This document shows, one piece after another, positions 7,635 through 17,100 of a stretch of DNA of 30,804 bases. Position numbers and translations under genes: made by a program. The stretch comes from Bacteroidales bacterium. GTDB taxonomy: Bacteria > Bacteroidota > Bacteroidia > Bacteroidales > UBA932. Below the pieces are notes generated by a model. That model had not been told where the DNA came from, ran no database searches, and saw only the letters and a program-made list of their open reading frames with translations. How positions within the stretch are numbered: the stretch's first letter is position 1; each line of letters starts with the position of its first letter. The stretch spans positions 1-30,804 of the forward strand of contig SFMU01000026.1 of the NCBI GenBank assembly GCA_004552965.1, in the 5' to 3' direction.

Positions 7635-9470
7635 ATGGTTGTGCCCTGCATGAGGATCGAGCGCCCCTGAAGCCTGTGCCAGCTTCACGAACATTGCTCC
7701 CTTGGAAACGACTCTCTCTCCGGCGCTCAGACCGGACCTGATTTCCGTCCTCAGACCGTCCGATGCACCGATCGTGACCGGAGTCTTCTCGAAATATTCA
7801 GGAGTGAGCTGACGGTAGACGAAGTAGTTGCCCTGCTCTTCGATCAGCGATGTCGTCGGAAGAGTTATGGCAGGTGTCTCGCTCCTGGTGATGATTCTGG
7901 TCTGAAGGAATGAACCCGGGATGAAGCCTCCCTTGTTCGGGACCGAGAAGGTAACCGGAATCAGCGGACTGTCGGAGGAAACCGACTTTCCGTAGCTGAC
8001 AACCTTCCCTCCCAATTCGTCGAGAGTCCAGATCCTTCCGCTGTCCATATCCTTGAATGTCGCCCCGCAGATGTCCTTCAGGCAGGCTGAATATCTCGGC
8101 TGAATCTCTGCGACAACTAGAAGAGAACGGCTTCTTGACACTGTGGCGATCGGATCTCCAGCCCGTACGAACTGGCCGTTGGATACCGTGACAGAGGTCA
8201 CGAAACCTTCGATCGGTGACTTCGCGCTCTGGCCTGATGCATCGAAATTGCCTTTGAGATTCTCGAACACTGCCTTGGCTATTTCAAAGGCGGCTTCGGC
8301 CTGCCGGAGTTCGCTCTCGCTGACAATACGGTCAGAGGCAAGAGCCTTTTTCCTCTCATATTCATTTCTGGCGAAATTGTAGTCCGCCTCGGCTCTGGCA
8401 TATTTGGTGGCGAGGTTCTCGTCCGCCGTGCCGCTGCCCTTGACTATGCAGAGTGTCTCACCTTTGCGGACTTCGCGGCCTTCGACCAGGGCCTTTGCTC
8501 CTATCGATACCACTCCGTCTGTGAGAGCCGAAACCGTAAATACTTCTTCCTGTGAAGGTTGAACGCGCGAAGTTGCCCTGATTACCTGACCGAAAGGCTC
8601 CAGAACCGCCTCCTCAGTAGCAAAATCGACACTCCAGCTCTTCTCCTTCGGGAAGACCGCTCCGTTGCTGCTTCGCACTTCGAGGCTTTCGGCATATTCA
8701 GCAGCCTCACTGGCAGATGCGAACACCCGGACCGGAATGCTGGCTCTCTGCCCGTCCGCGCTGAAGACCAGGTTCGCTTCCCCTTCGGCCTCAGCCCTCA
8801 CGCAGAACCTGTATATTCCTTGAACTTCAGTCTTCCCCTCGTGCTGGTGGGAATGGCTCTCGTCCTCGTGGGAATGGCCCTCGTGCTGATGGGAATGGCC
8901 CTCGCCCTGATGGGAATGGCCCTCGTCCTCGTGCTGATGATCCTCATGAGTTTCGCCCTCGTGCTGGTGGGTATGGCCCTCGCCCTCATGCTGGTGGCCC
9001 TCATGCTGGTGGCCCTCATGAGTTTCGCCCTCGCCCTCGATCTCGGGCTCCGCCTCTGTACCATGTCCATGCGAGCAGTTCCCGCAATTGTCCCCGGCAC
9101 TTTCCCCCTTCGGAACGAGGCAGACACTCACATCCTCCCCCACATATGGCTTGAAGTCCTGAAGCTCAGTGACATGCAGAAGCACAGATACTTCCTGCCC
9201 TGCCACGAAGGTCCCCGTCTCAGCGAAGAACTCCAGCCCATCTGAATATGCAGTCAGCAGCAGATGCCCTTCACCTTCGTGTCCGTGGTCATGCCCATCT
9301 TCATGGTCATGGCTGTGCGCCTCATTCCCGTGCGCATGGTCAGAATGCCCACCCGCTTCGGCAGACACCTCATCTCCATGGCTATGACCCTTGTGGCTGT
9401 TACCGTTGCCACAACCGCAAACGAATGCCGTCAGGGCAAGCGAAATCAGAAATAGAGAAAACCTGTTCAT
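7632..9470 (-). CDS. RND efflux periplasmic adaptor lipoprotein with long His-rich tracts
   Basis: A 612-residue membrane-fusion protein, much longer than usual (about 400). The N-terminus MNRFSLFLISLALTAFVCGC fits a lipoprotein with Cys20 lipidated. A first His-rich tract (residues 26-69, 13 His) follows. An Ig-like domain then runs from about 73 to 250, split by a second tract of GHxHxHEGE-type repeats (134-210, 23 His), preceded by a CGNC pair. The adaptor core follows: lipoyl half at 313-345, alpha-hairpin at 350-408 (RAEADYNFARNEYERKKA), second lipoyl half at 418-445, barrel, and a C-terminal HAGHNH. It would link permease and outer-membrane duct and bind metal in the periplasm. It is first in the operon. 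The His tract is encoded by imperfect 18-21-bp DNA repeats near 8830-9040. Confidence 0.9.
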   Translation of the reverse strand: MNRFSLFLISLALTAFVCGCGNGNSHKGHSHGDEVSAEAGGHSDHAHGNEAHSHDHEDGHDHGHEGEGHLLLTAYSDGLEFFAETGTFVAGQEVSVLLHVTELQDFKPYVGEDVSVCLVPKGESAGDNCGNCSHGHGTEAEPEIEGEGETHEGHQHEGHQHEGEGHTHQHEGETHEDHQHEDEGHSHQGEGHSHQHEGHSHEDESHSHQHEGKTEVQGIYRFCVRAEAEGEANLVFSADGQRASIPVRVFASASEAAEYAESLEVRSSNGAVFPKEKSWSVDFATEEAVLEPFGQVIRATSRVQPSQEEVFTVSALTDGVVSIGAKALVEGREVRKGETLCIVKGSGTADENLATKYARAEADYNFARNEYERKKALASDRIVSESELRQAEAAFEIAKAVFENLKGNFDASGQSAKSPIEGFVTSVTVSNGQFVRAGDPIATVSRSRSLLVVAEIQPRYSACLKDICGATFKDMDSGRIWTLDELGGKVVSYGKSVSSDSPLIPVTFSVPNKGGFIPGSFLQTRIITRSETPAITLPTTSLIEEQGNYFVYRQLTPEYFEKTPVTIGASDGLRTEIRSGLSAGERVVSKGAMFVKLAQASGALDPHAGHNH

Positions 9471-9532
9471 ATCTCGTAATTTTTGTAATCTGATGCAAGT
9501 TGTTTCTGAATATTACCTATTCTCAAACCTTA

Positions 9533-9567
9533 CAAAAATAACGAACTAAGTCTGCAACCGAGTTGCA
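9533..9567 (-). promoter_or_regulatory. Probable promoter and operator of the metal efflux operon
   Basis: On the minus strand TATTTTTG (9540 to 9533) matches the Bacteroidetes -7 box, placing the start near 9526 and the leader at about 55 bases. Just upstream is a perfect interrupted palindrome, TGCAAC-cga-GTTGCA (9553-9567), covering the region between -20 and -35 where a metal-responsive repressor could bind. The only TTTG upstream is 25 bases away, longer than usual. Confidence 0.45.
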
Positions 9568-9629
9568 AACAAGCGGCTTCCTCATCACATTTAATATTGC
9601 CCAATACCGCCCCGTTCGCCTTTACAAAA

Positions 9630-9995
9630 GCCCTCTTCGCCACGCCGGGATGCCACTGAGACCTCTGTAGGCAGGGTCGCCGTGCCGAAGAGCCGATAGA
9701 TGACCCCTTCGCCACGCCGGGATGGCTCTGAAGCACCTGTGGGCAGGGTCGCCGTGCCAAACCCGGTCGTGACCCCGACCATAATCCCGTCAAGGGTGCC
9801 GATTCCCTTTCCTTCGACACGCGACCCTGACCCAGAAGCGCTTCAGTAGAGGGTCCCCGTGCCAAAGTGCCGATAGAAGCCCTCTTCGCCACGCGAGGAT
9901 GCCACTGAGGTACCTGTTGGTAGGGTCGCCGTGCTGAAGACCGGTCAGAAGAGCGCTTTGCCACGCGATAACTTGTAGCCGATAGGCGCCGCCCG
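9630..9995. repeat. Palindromic repeat array 1 (72/105-bp units)
   Basis: Units of the form TTCGCCACGC-GGGATGCCACTGAG-GTACCTGTGGGCAGGG-TCGCCGTGCCGAAG recur, with the GGGATG register at 9650, 9722, 9827, 9899 and 9971, so spacings are 72, 105, 72 and 72. Each unit is an imperfect palindrome: CTTCGCCACG pairs with CGTGCCGAAG (one C:C mismatch), and the centre AGGTACCT is self-complementary inside CCAC...GTGG. No convincing gene covers the array; several minus-strand frames stay open only because the period is divisible by three. Confidence 0.92.
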
Positions 9996-10258
9996 CTTCC
10001 CGTGTGCGCAGGAGCACATTCCTCTCTGAGTCTTCCGCTGTCCTCTGCCATCGGTCTTCGTGAAATTCACCTGGAACGCCAATCCTTATTACAGGTACCT
10101 GTAGGGCACATCCCGGTGCCAGGTGGCATCAAATAGTGTTCACCTGGCACCTTTTTAGTCGCTAACTACTTGATAATCAATAACGGATCGTACCAGGTGA
10201 ATTTCACGAAGACCAAAAGGGCTAATATCCGAAACACCAACTCACAGTGACTCCGCAA
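9996..10258. repeat. Structured ~260-bp element, copy A (uninterrupted)
   Basis: This block lies between arrays 1 and 2 and recurs with high identity at 29393-29656. It contains a perfect 22-bp inverted repeat, 10053-10074 against 10193-10214 (CTTCGTGAAATTCACCTGG core). Nested inside is an 11-bp one, GGTGCCAGGTG / CACCTGGCACC, so the CACCTGG motif occurs four times in alternating orientation. A 31-base core from CCTTTTTAGTCGCTAAC to TTGATAATCAA is identical in both copies. It could be a MITE-like element (162 bp between repeat ends) or a structured RNA; no target duplication was identified. Confidence 0.8.
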
Positions 10259-10829
10259 GGATGCCACTGAGATGCCTGTAGGCAGGGTGGCCGTGCCAAA
10301 GTGCCGATAGAAGCGCTCTTCGCCACACGAGGATGCCACTGAGGCATCTGTAGGTAGGGTCGCCGTGCCGAAGACCGGTCAGGAGAGCGCTTTGCCACGC
10401 GATGATGCCACTGAGGTACCTGTGGGAAAGGTCGCTGTGCCGAAGACCCGATAGATGACCCCTTCGCCACGCGGGGATGGCTCTGAGATTGTTGTGGGAG
10501 GGGGCTTCGTGCCGAAGGGTGCCAATAGCACCGTTCATAGACCGGTTATGCATCGGTTCGGTGCCGGTTTGCCACGAGGGGATGCCACTGAGATGCCTGT
10601 AGGCAGGGTCGCCGTGCCGAAGAGCAGATAGAAGACCCCTTCGCCACGCTGAGATGCCTCTGAAGTACCTGTGGGCAGGGTGGCCGTGCCAAAGACCGGT
10701 CAGGAGAACGCTTCGCCACGCGAGGATGCCACTGAGGTATCTGTAGGCAGGGTCGCCGTGCCGAAGGGCGGATAGAAGACCCCTTCGCCACGCCGGGATG
10801 GCACTGAGGTGACTGTGGGCATGGCGGCT
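10259..10829. repeat. Palindromic repeat array 2 (72/105-bp units)
   Basis: The same unit as array 1, register at 10261, 10333, 10405, 10477, 10582, 10654, 10726 and 10798: spacings of 72 bp except one of 105 (10477-10582). The linkers between hairpins alternate between an ACCGGTCAGAAGA type and a CCGATAGATGACC type. It lies downstream of the outer-membrane barrel gene and upstream of the efflux operon, so it separates two same-direction operons. Confidence 0.92.
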
Positions 10830-10831
10830 GT

Positions 10832-10954
10832 GCCGATGCCGAAGCCTGAACCGTCTGTCATTCCGACCTTAGGAGATGCGTTTGAAGCCGATGCCGAAGC
10901 CTGAACCGTCTGTCATTCCGACCTCAGAAGATGAGTTTGAAGCCGATGCCGAGG
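10832..10954 (-). repeat. 55-bp tandem duplication of the 3' end of the barrel gene
   Basis: GCCGATGCCGA recurs at 10832, 10887 and 10942 (period 55). The right-most copy is the real end of the barrel gene (LGIGFKLIF then TGA). The next one downstream encodes FGIGFKRIS followed by TAA, so the last codons plus a stop have been copied into the downstream flank. Confidence 0.85.
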
Positions 10955-12816
10955 AAGAGTCTGTTGCCGGCTTTGACTCCGATGAGAGCCCCGCTCGCTG
11001 CCCCGTTCGCTGCCCCGGTCTGTGCCCCTGAGGAAACCCCGGCTGAAACCCCGGCTGCCCCCACGGTTTCTCCTCCGGTTGAAGCCCCGCATGGCATAGC
11101 GGAGTCGCTCCCGTCTGGCATAGCGGAGTCGCTTCCGGCAGATTCGCCCGAGTTGCTGCCTGTTACGGTGCCGCTGATCTTTACTGTGCCGGAACCTGCG
11201 CCAGCGCTGAGGTAGGCGGCGTTGAAGGTCAGACCGTAGGATAGGTCAGAGGAGTTGTCGGAGGATGTTCTGGTGCCATGACCGTTACGTCTGGCAGGGG
11301 CGGCACGGTGAAGCCAGGAGAGCGTGATGCCACTTCTGAGGTAGTCCGCGGTGAGGACGTTCAGGTCATGGGGATACCATTCGTTGACCGGAACGCTGCC
11401 GGAACGTACCCCGGCATATTCATAGCGCCCGCCGAAACTTTTCATGGCAGTGATGTCGAGTCCTGCGTCAAGGGTCGAGCGTCTGAATATGATGCGCCTC
11501 CTTGCGCCTGCCGTCAGGCTCATGCCGCTGTAGCTGAATCGTGAGGCTGGGGCGATGTACCTGTCGTCCTTCGCGAAGAAGGATGCCTTGCCCGAGAAAT
11601 CCCAGATGAAGGAGCCTCCCGAACCCGCGCCCGAACCCGCGCCTGAACCTGCGCCTAAACCCGCGCCTGAACCCGCGCCTAAACCCGCGCCCGCGCCCGA
11701 ACCTGAACCGTCGTTGCCCCCTTCGGTCACGAAACAGTTGTAGACAAGGTCGGCCGAGACTGTGCTGTAGGTGCTCATGATAGATTCAGCGAGGACCTCC
11801 CAGCCGGAGCCCTGGACCTGTTTGGTGGAATATTCGATGCCATCGGTCATCCGGCAGAGTGCGTCGAGCCTGAACTTGTGCAGGAATTGTCCGCGAGCGA
11901 ACAAGGCCTGCGTCGCGAAAGTGAGATCAAGCACGTTGGCTCGCCCCATGTCTCGAGGATGGACGGCATCCTGGCGCAGTCCGGTAGGCTTGTATTCGCC
12001 ACCGGCTTCGACCAGCAGTCCGAGGTCTGAGTCCAGGGCATACTGAATATGCCCACCGAATGCATCTGAAGTGTAGTACATTGTGTACAGCCCTCCGGAG
12101 CCGACCATGTCCTCGGTGAAATTGCCCAGGCCACGGAGCACATAGACATTCTGCAGGACGGAACCGTTGCTCAGCGTCGGAGCGGACCTTTCCAGCATGT
12201 GTGAATATGCCAGGTCAACCCCCAGCGAGCTGCCGTTCCCCACACGGAACACCAGTGACGGACTCACGGACACATCGTAGCTGGTGGACTCTGCGCGCGG
12301 GTCCTGCTGCTTTGCTGCAATCCTGTCGCTGTAGCGGACGTGGGCTCCTCCGAATATCTTCTTGCCCAACGGGGCGGACAGTTTGAATTCCATGTCGTAG
12401 ACCTGCCGTTTCCATTGGCTCACGACAGGGTCTGCGGCATTGTAGATGAATCTTTCGTCGAAAGGGTTGAACACCAAGGTGTTGAACCTGGTGCCATTGG
12501 CGGTGATGTTGTCGTAGGAGAACTGTCCCCAAAGCTGGATATTCCCGACCTTCGCGGCTCCCTGGGTGTTGAATCCGAGAGTGCCGCAGTCCGAGCCTTC
12601 CTGCATCCTGTGGTATGAACCGGTTTCAAACCGGTAGCCGAGATCGGCAGTGTTGTAGACCTGCAGATCCTTTACACCTATGCCTGCGGCGTTGGATGAG
12701 TTGAACCACAGGCTTTTCTCTTTGGCGAGATAGCCATCGTCCTGTGCCCCTGCCAGGATAGGCAGGAACACAAGCAGCAATGGCATCATCAGTCTCTTTC
12801 TATGACGGTTTCTCAT
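10924..12816 (-). CDS. Outer-membrane beta-barrel protein, DUF6850-like
   Basis: A 630-residue exported protein with signal peptide (RLMMPLLLVFLPILAGAQ) and alternating aromatic/polar strands ending in phenylalanine (FLGIGFKLIF), as expected of an outer-membrane barrel. It resembles the DUF6850 barrel found in Bacteroides beside DUF4876 proteins. The start at 12816 shares one base with the upstream stop (TAATG), so it is translationally coupled to the DUF4876 gene. Two low-complexity insertions look like extracellular loops: a Gly/Ser/Ala tract at residues 367-402 encoded by repeats of GAACCCGCGCC type (plus-strand sense), and a Ser/Ala/Gly region from about 545 to 615. Function unknown; gene context suggests a partner of the TonB receptor in uptake or processing of a substrate. 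Confidence 0.75.
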   Translation of the reverse strand: MRNRHRKRLMMPLLLVFLPILAGAQDDGYLAKEKSLWFNSSNAAGIGVKDLQVYNTADLGYRFETGSYHRMQEGSDCGTLGFNTQGAAKVGNIQLWGQFSYDNITANGTRFNTLVFNPFDERFIYNAADPVVSQWKRQVYDMEFKLSAPLGKKIFGGAHVRYSDRIAAKQQDPRAESTSYDVSVSPSLVFRVGNGSSLGVDLAYSHMLERSAPTLSNGSVLQNVYVLRGLGNFTEDMVGSGGLYTMYYTSDAFGGHIQYALDSDLGLLVEAGGEYKPTGLRQDAVHPRDMGRANVLDLTFATQALFARGQFLHKFRLDALCRMTDGIEYSTKQVQGSGWEVLAESIMSTYSTVSADLVYNCFVTEGGNDGSGSGAGAGLGAGSGAGLGAGSGAGSGAGSGGSFIWDFSGKASFFAKDDRYIAPASRFSYSGMSLTAGARRRIIFRRSTLDAGLDITAMKSFGGRYEYAGVRSGSVPVNEWYPHDLNVLTADYLRSGITLSWLHRAAPARRNGHGTRTSSDNSSDLSYGLTFNAAYLSAGAGSGTVKISGTVTGSNSGESAGSDSAMPDGSDSAMPCGASTGGETVGAAGVSAGVSSGAQTGAANGAASGALIGVKAGNRLFLGIGFKLIF

Positions 12817-14057
12817 TACTGGTTCTTCCAGGATGGAGCCTTGACTTCGTACCTTCTGAGCTCAGGCTTGAGATTGGTGTCGAAGTCGTTGGTGGAGTTG
12901 TTGGTGTCAAGGAACACAGGATAGCCGCCTTCTGCAGTCTTCTCGATCTTGCGGCAGATGGACTCGTTGACATAGGTGCCGCTGACGAAGGTCTTGCCCG
13001 CATCGATGGTTTCAGGCAGCCATGCGTCCGTAGTAGCGTTCTTTACCCAGTTGACACCGTCGAGGATGTCCTTGCGAGGGATTGCAAGGTATTTTCCGGT
13101 GACGGTTTCCTTCTCAAGGTTGTAGTTGCCGACGATAGGAAGTTCATCAGCGCTCTTGCTGAGTGAGAAGAGAATGAATCCGGCGGTGAGGGCGGAAGGC
13201 ATGTACTGGTTGGTGATGGTCGGGTTGTGAGGAATGATGAGGTTGAGGTTCGGAACATCCAGATTGTCCACCTGACCTTTCTCGATGTATTTGTCGCAGA
13301 CGGTCTCGAAATCGGCGCCTGAGAGATCGATGGAGTTAGGGTTCTTGTCCTCGGCGGTGTGGTCGGTTGCGTAGGAAGCGATCACGAAGGACTCACCAGG
13401 GTTCAGGAGATAGGTGGACCCGTTGCCCGGAACCTGCCATACCACGCTGTTCATGCAGAGATAGTCATCAGCCTTGATGCCGGTGTGGGTGCCGTCAGCG
13501 TTGACCAGATTGCCCTCTGCATCGGCGAAATTGATCGAGGCGCTGCTGTAGTTGGATGAAGTTCCGATGCACAGACCGTCCACAAAGACAGGGTCCGGAC
13601 CGTTGTTGTAGATCTCGAAATAGTTGTCTTTGAGGTAGGTGGCGTTTGCAGGGGTTCTGCTGCAGCTGTAGAAGACTTCCTTTATCACGAGGGACGAACT
13701 CTTGGTGGCAACGACCGGAATCGAATTGAGGGACTCGTTGGAGTTGATCACAGCTCCCTTGACGGTGCCGAGGTAGTTGTAGAGGGAGAGTCTTGCTGTG
13801 GCGACTACATCGTAGACACCTTCAGGAATCTGGAGTACCGAAATCTTCTTGTTGACGGTTGTGAATCCGAGAACCTCACCGGTGTTGGTGTTGGTGAAGG
13901 TTACCTGGTATGCATCAGGGACAGGCACTTCTGAATCGAAGCCTGACTCGTCAACCTTGATTTCAAGATCGTAAAACTTGAGGCTCTTGTCCTCGCAGGA
14001 GGAGAGAGTGAGCAGTGCTGCGATGGCAGCCAATGCTGCGACAAAATACTTTTTCAT
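12816..14057 (-). CDS. DUF4876-family surface lipoprotein
   Basis: A 413-residue lipoprotein: MKKYFVAALAAIAALLTLSSC with Cys21 lipidated. An Ig-like N-terminal domain (about 30-110: YDLEIKVDESGF, GVYDVVATARLSLYNYLG) precedes a region resembling a lamin-tail fold (SLVIKEVFYSCSRTP, NYFEIYNNGPDPVFVDGLCIG), then a longer C-terminal part rich in Asn/Asp. This matches DUF4876 of Bacteroides, always seen by me beside a TonB receptor. It likely sits on the outer membrane and binds the receptor's substrate, or assists it, but no ligand can be read from the sequence. It follows the receptor by 124 AT-rich bases and overlaps the barrel gene by one base (TAATG). Confidence 0.82.
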   Translation of the reverse strand: MKKYFVAALAAIAALLTLSSCEDKSLKFYDLEIKVDESGFDSEVPVPDAYQVTFTNTNTGEVLGFTTVNKKISVLQIPEGVYDVVATARLSLYNYLGTVKGAVINSNESLNSIPVVATKSSSLVIKEVFYSCSRTPANATYLKDNYFEIYNNGPDPVFVDGLCIGTSSNYSSASINFADAEGNLVNADGTHTGIKADDYLCMNSVVWQVPGNGSTYLLNPGESFVIASYATDHTAEDKNPNSIDLSGADFETVCDKYIEKGQVDNLDVPNLNLIIPHNPTITNQYMPSALTAGFILFSLSKSADELPIVGNYNLEKETVTGKYLAIPRKDILDGVNWVKNATTDAWLPETIDAGKTFVSGTYVNESICRKIEKTAEGGYPVFLDTNNSTNDFDTNLKPELRRYEVKAPSWKNQ

Positions 14058-14181
14058 ACACTAACTAATTAAACACAAATAAATTAACCGAATATAAAGC
14101 AAAAATAACAATATCTATCTGATAAATCAACTGAATATCTGGATATTCCTGAAACCATCAAACACCCTGATGCGCCATAAA

Positions 14182-17100
14182 CTATCGATTGAACAGTTTC
14201 ACTTTCAATTCGAAGCCGAAATACATCGGGTTGTTCAGCTCCGTGAACGTCGCCGCTCCTACTTCGGAAGGGTCCAGAGGGCGGGAATTGAATATGTTGT
14301 TGACATAGAAGGATGCCGTCAGGTTCTTCCCGATCTCCTTTGACAGGTTGAGGTTGAAGACCACTGTCGGAATGGTTCTGCTCACTGTGAAGCGGCTCGT
14401 GGACTTGATCTCGTACATGTACCTGTAAGCCGGGTCGGAGGCCATTTCCTCTGTGAAGACGTGCATCTGACCGTCGATGGCGGAGAGGTAGTACTGAGGG
14501 ATCTCGTCGTTGTTGTAGTCCGTCCAGCTGCGGGTGTAGGCATTGAAGCCTGTAGTCAAGGTCACAACGAATCCGATTGAAGGAATATTGTGGGTCACAC
14601 GCAGGGTCGAGACGAACTTCTCGTAGTTGTACTTGCTCATGAACGGGTCGTAGATGGACACGTGGGAACCGGCATAGCTGCCGTTATTCTGGCGGAAATC
14701 GAAACTGTAGCCCGAATTGGCGGTCTGGGTCCTCATCCATGCTCCGTTGAGGAAGAACGAAGTGCGGATGGCGTCGAAGCGACCGAGGTTGAGTTCGTAC
14801 TCGATTCCGAGATTGTGCTCGTACCTGTTGTTGGAAGGGGTGTACCAGCGGAAGAACTTCATCTCGTCACGGCTCATCTCGAAGGTCGGATTGCCGTTGG
14901 CATCGGTGCCCGACATCGTGTACTTCCGGTACGGGAGCAGGGCGAAGGTGCCCAGGTTGGAACCGAACCCGTAGCCGTTCTTCATCAGTTCGTCGAAGAA
15001 GGTGATGTTCAGTGTGTAACGGTTCGCGATGGTGATGTCCAGTCCGACCTCCACCTTCCTGTTCTTCGCTATTTCGAGGTCCGGATTGGAGGTGTCGAAT
15101 ATTCTTGTGCTCGCGATGACGACCTTGTCTTCCGGATTCTTGACGTCGTTGTTGAAGAGGGTCTGGTCGCAGTAGGCATTGTTAGGGTAGAGGTACGCCG
15201 AGGTCGGAGCCTTGGCAGTGATTCCGTAGCCTCCGCGAAGGGTCAGAGCCTCGGGAATCAGGTCGACCGAAAGGTTGATTCGTGGAGAGAGGGCGCTGAG
15301 GCCGCCTACGATGTCATAGCGAGCGCCTGCGCTGAGATTCAGATTTCTGGCTCCGGCAAACTGAGTGTGGAATATGCTTTCTGCGAATATGCCGGCCTGG
15401 TTGACGAAAGGAATGTCGTACAGGGGTCTCTCCCTGTAGCCCGACTCACTGTTCAGGCCCTGGGGCGGGGGAGTACCTTCAGGAAACACCAGACCGCGTC
15501 CGAGATTGCCGTCTGACTTGAAGTCTGCTCCGGCCAGGATCTTCTCGGAAGTCGCTCCCCAAGCTTTGAAGAGGTTCGCCGTGACCTTGGCATAGGTGTT
15601 CACCTCTTTGCTGTAGAAATCATAGTGGGACAGATAGGAGTCCGGCATGTAGATGGCATAGGCCCCCTCCGCCACCTGTTCCTGGCTGAAACTGGTGATT
15701 TCGGTTCCGTCGGTGTCGTACAGATGCCTTCCCGGAATGTTCGAGACAACCGAACCGTCCACCATGTTGTTGGTGTAGAGCGCAGTTGCATTGGAACACA
15801 GCTGCTCCTTGAAGGAGTCCTTCCAGGTCAGGCTGTTGGAAAGATCGTAGCGGACTGACTTCATCCATCCGCTGTTGATGTTCCATGTTCCGTTGGTGCT
15901 GAAGCGGTAGCCATAGTTCGTTCCTCCCGATGCTGTCTTCGACAGATAATCATCAGGGTTCGGGTTCCTCACATCCCTGCCGAATCTCAGGTCCAGGGAT
16001 GTTGTGGATGAAAGCTGGCCGAAAGTGTTGCTGTACACTGTCTTGAAGTTCATCCTGCGGTAGTTGGCGTATGCTTCCGTGGTCTTGGCATTGCTGTAGG
16101 CATAGTCACCGCTGAAATTGAGGCTTCCCGCCCGGCCGCCAAGCCTGAATCCCCGCGATGCAGAGACCTGGTAGATCTTCGGGTCGGTCTTGAAGCGTAT
16201 CGTGAGGGGCTCTGCTCCAGCCTTGGAGTTGACGATCACTGCTCCGGATGTGAGATCGCCGTACTGTACGGAAGGGATTCCGCGGATGACTTCGACCGAT
16301 TCGATGTTGTCCGTCGAGATGGTGCGTACATCGATTCCGGAATTCGGGACCGAGCCGGCCTCGAAGGTCGCATTGCCCGCAATGGTGCTGGCATTTCCTG
16401 TCATCGCAGCCGTGATACCCTCCATGTTGGCATTGTTGGACATCGGCGATCCGTCCATGATGATTGCCGTACCGAGGCTGTTCATGGATGAGGCCACTGC
16501 GGTTCTGAGACTCAGGCTCTGGGCAGTCGAGAGATTCGGGTTGCTCAGGCCGGATCCCGGCAGAAGCTGCATCACATCGTTCAGTGAACTGGTCAGGGCG
16601 TGGTCTATTGCCTGTCGGGAAATCATCGAGGCAGTCGCCTCGCCGGCCTTGCTGCTTTCCGCAACGATGCTGACCTGCTCCAGACGGAAGCTGCTGACCT
16701 CCATCGTGAAGTCGTAGACCTGTCGGCCGGCTTTGCGGACCACAATCGTGGAGTCGATGGTCACGTAGCCTATCATCTGTACTGAGAGGGTGTACTCTCC
16801 CTCATCGAGTTTCGAGAAGCTCCACCTGCCTTCTGCATCGACGGTCGAATAAAGTCCTGCCGGCTTTAGGAGCACCACAGCCCCCTCGACAGGAACTTTC
16901 TCGCCATTCTCTACCGTCATCACGGTTCCTCTGATCCCAAGTCCCTGACCGTTGCTACTCTGTGCAGCCGCCCCCGGACCGTTGCCGGACCTGGTGCCTC
17001 TTCCGGCGGCGTCTGGGCCTTGCACAGTTGCCCCGGCGATATGGCTTGCTCTGGTGCCTCTTCCGGCGGCGTCAGGGCCTTGCACAGTTGCTTCGGCGAT

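Noticed and set aside
7406..7651. An 81-codon minus-strand frame across the 25-bp repeats between adaptor and permease
   Set aside because: It overlaps both neighbouring genes, the repeat period varies between 24 and 26 so the peptide is not repetitive in register, and no family is recognised.
8559..9245. Plus-strand 228-codon frame with hydrophobic LVLVGMAL repeats
   Set aside because: It is the antisense of the His-rich adaptor tract; the hydrophobic repeat simply mirrors the GHxHxHEGE codons.
10140..10180. The TTGATAATCAA palindrome as a dif or integrase attachment site
   Set aside because: No integrase is adjacent and the flanks do not show a clear XerC/XerD site; it is part of the conserved core of the 260-bp element.
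14590..15516. Long plus-strand frame antisense to the TonB receptor
   Set aside because: Shadow of receptor codons in GC-rich DNA; no domain and no promoter.
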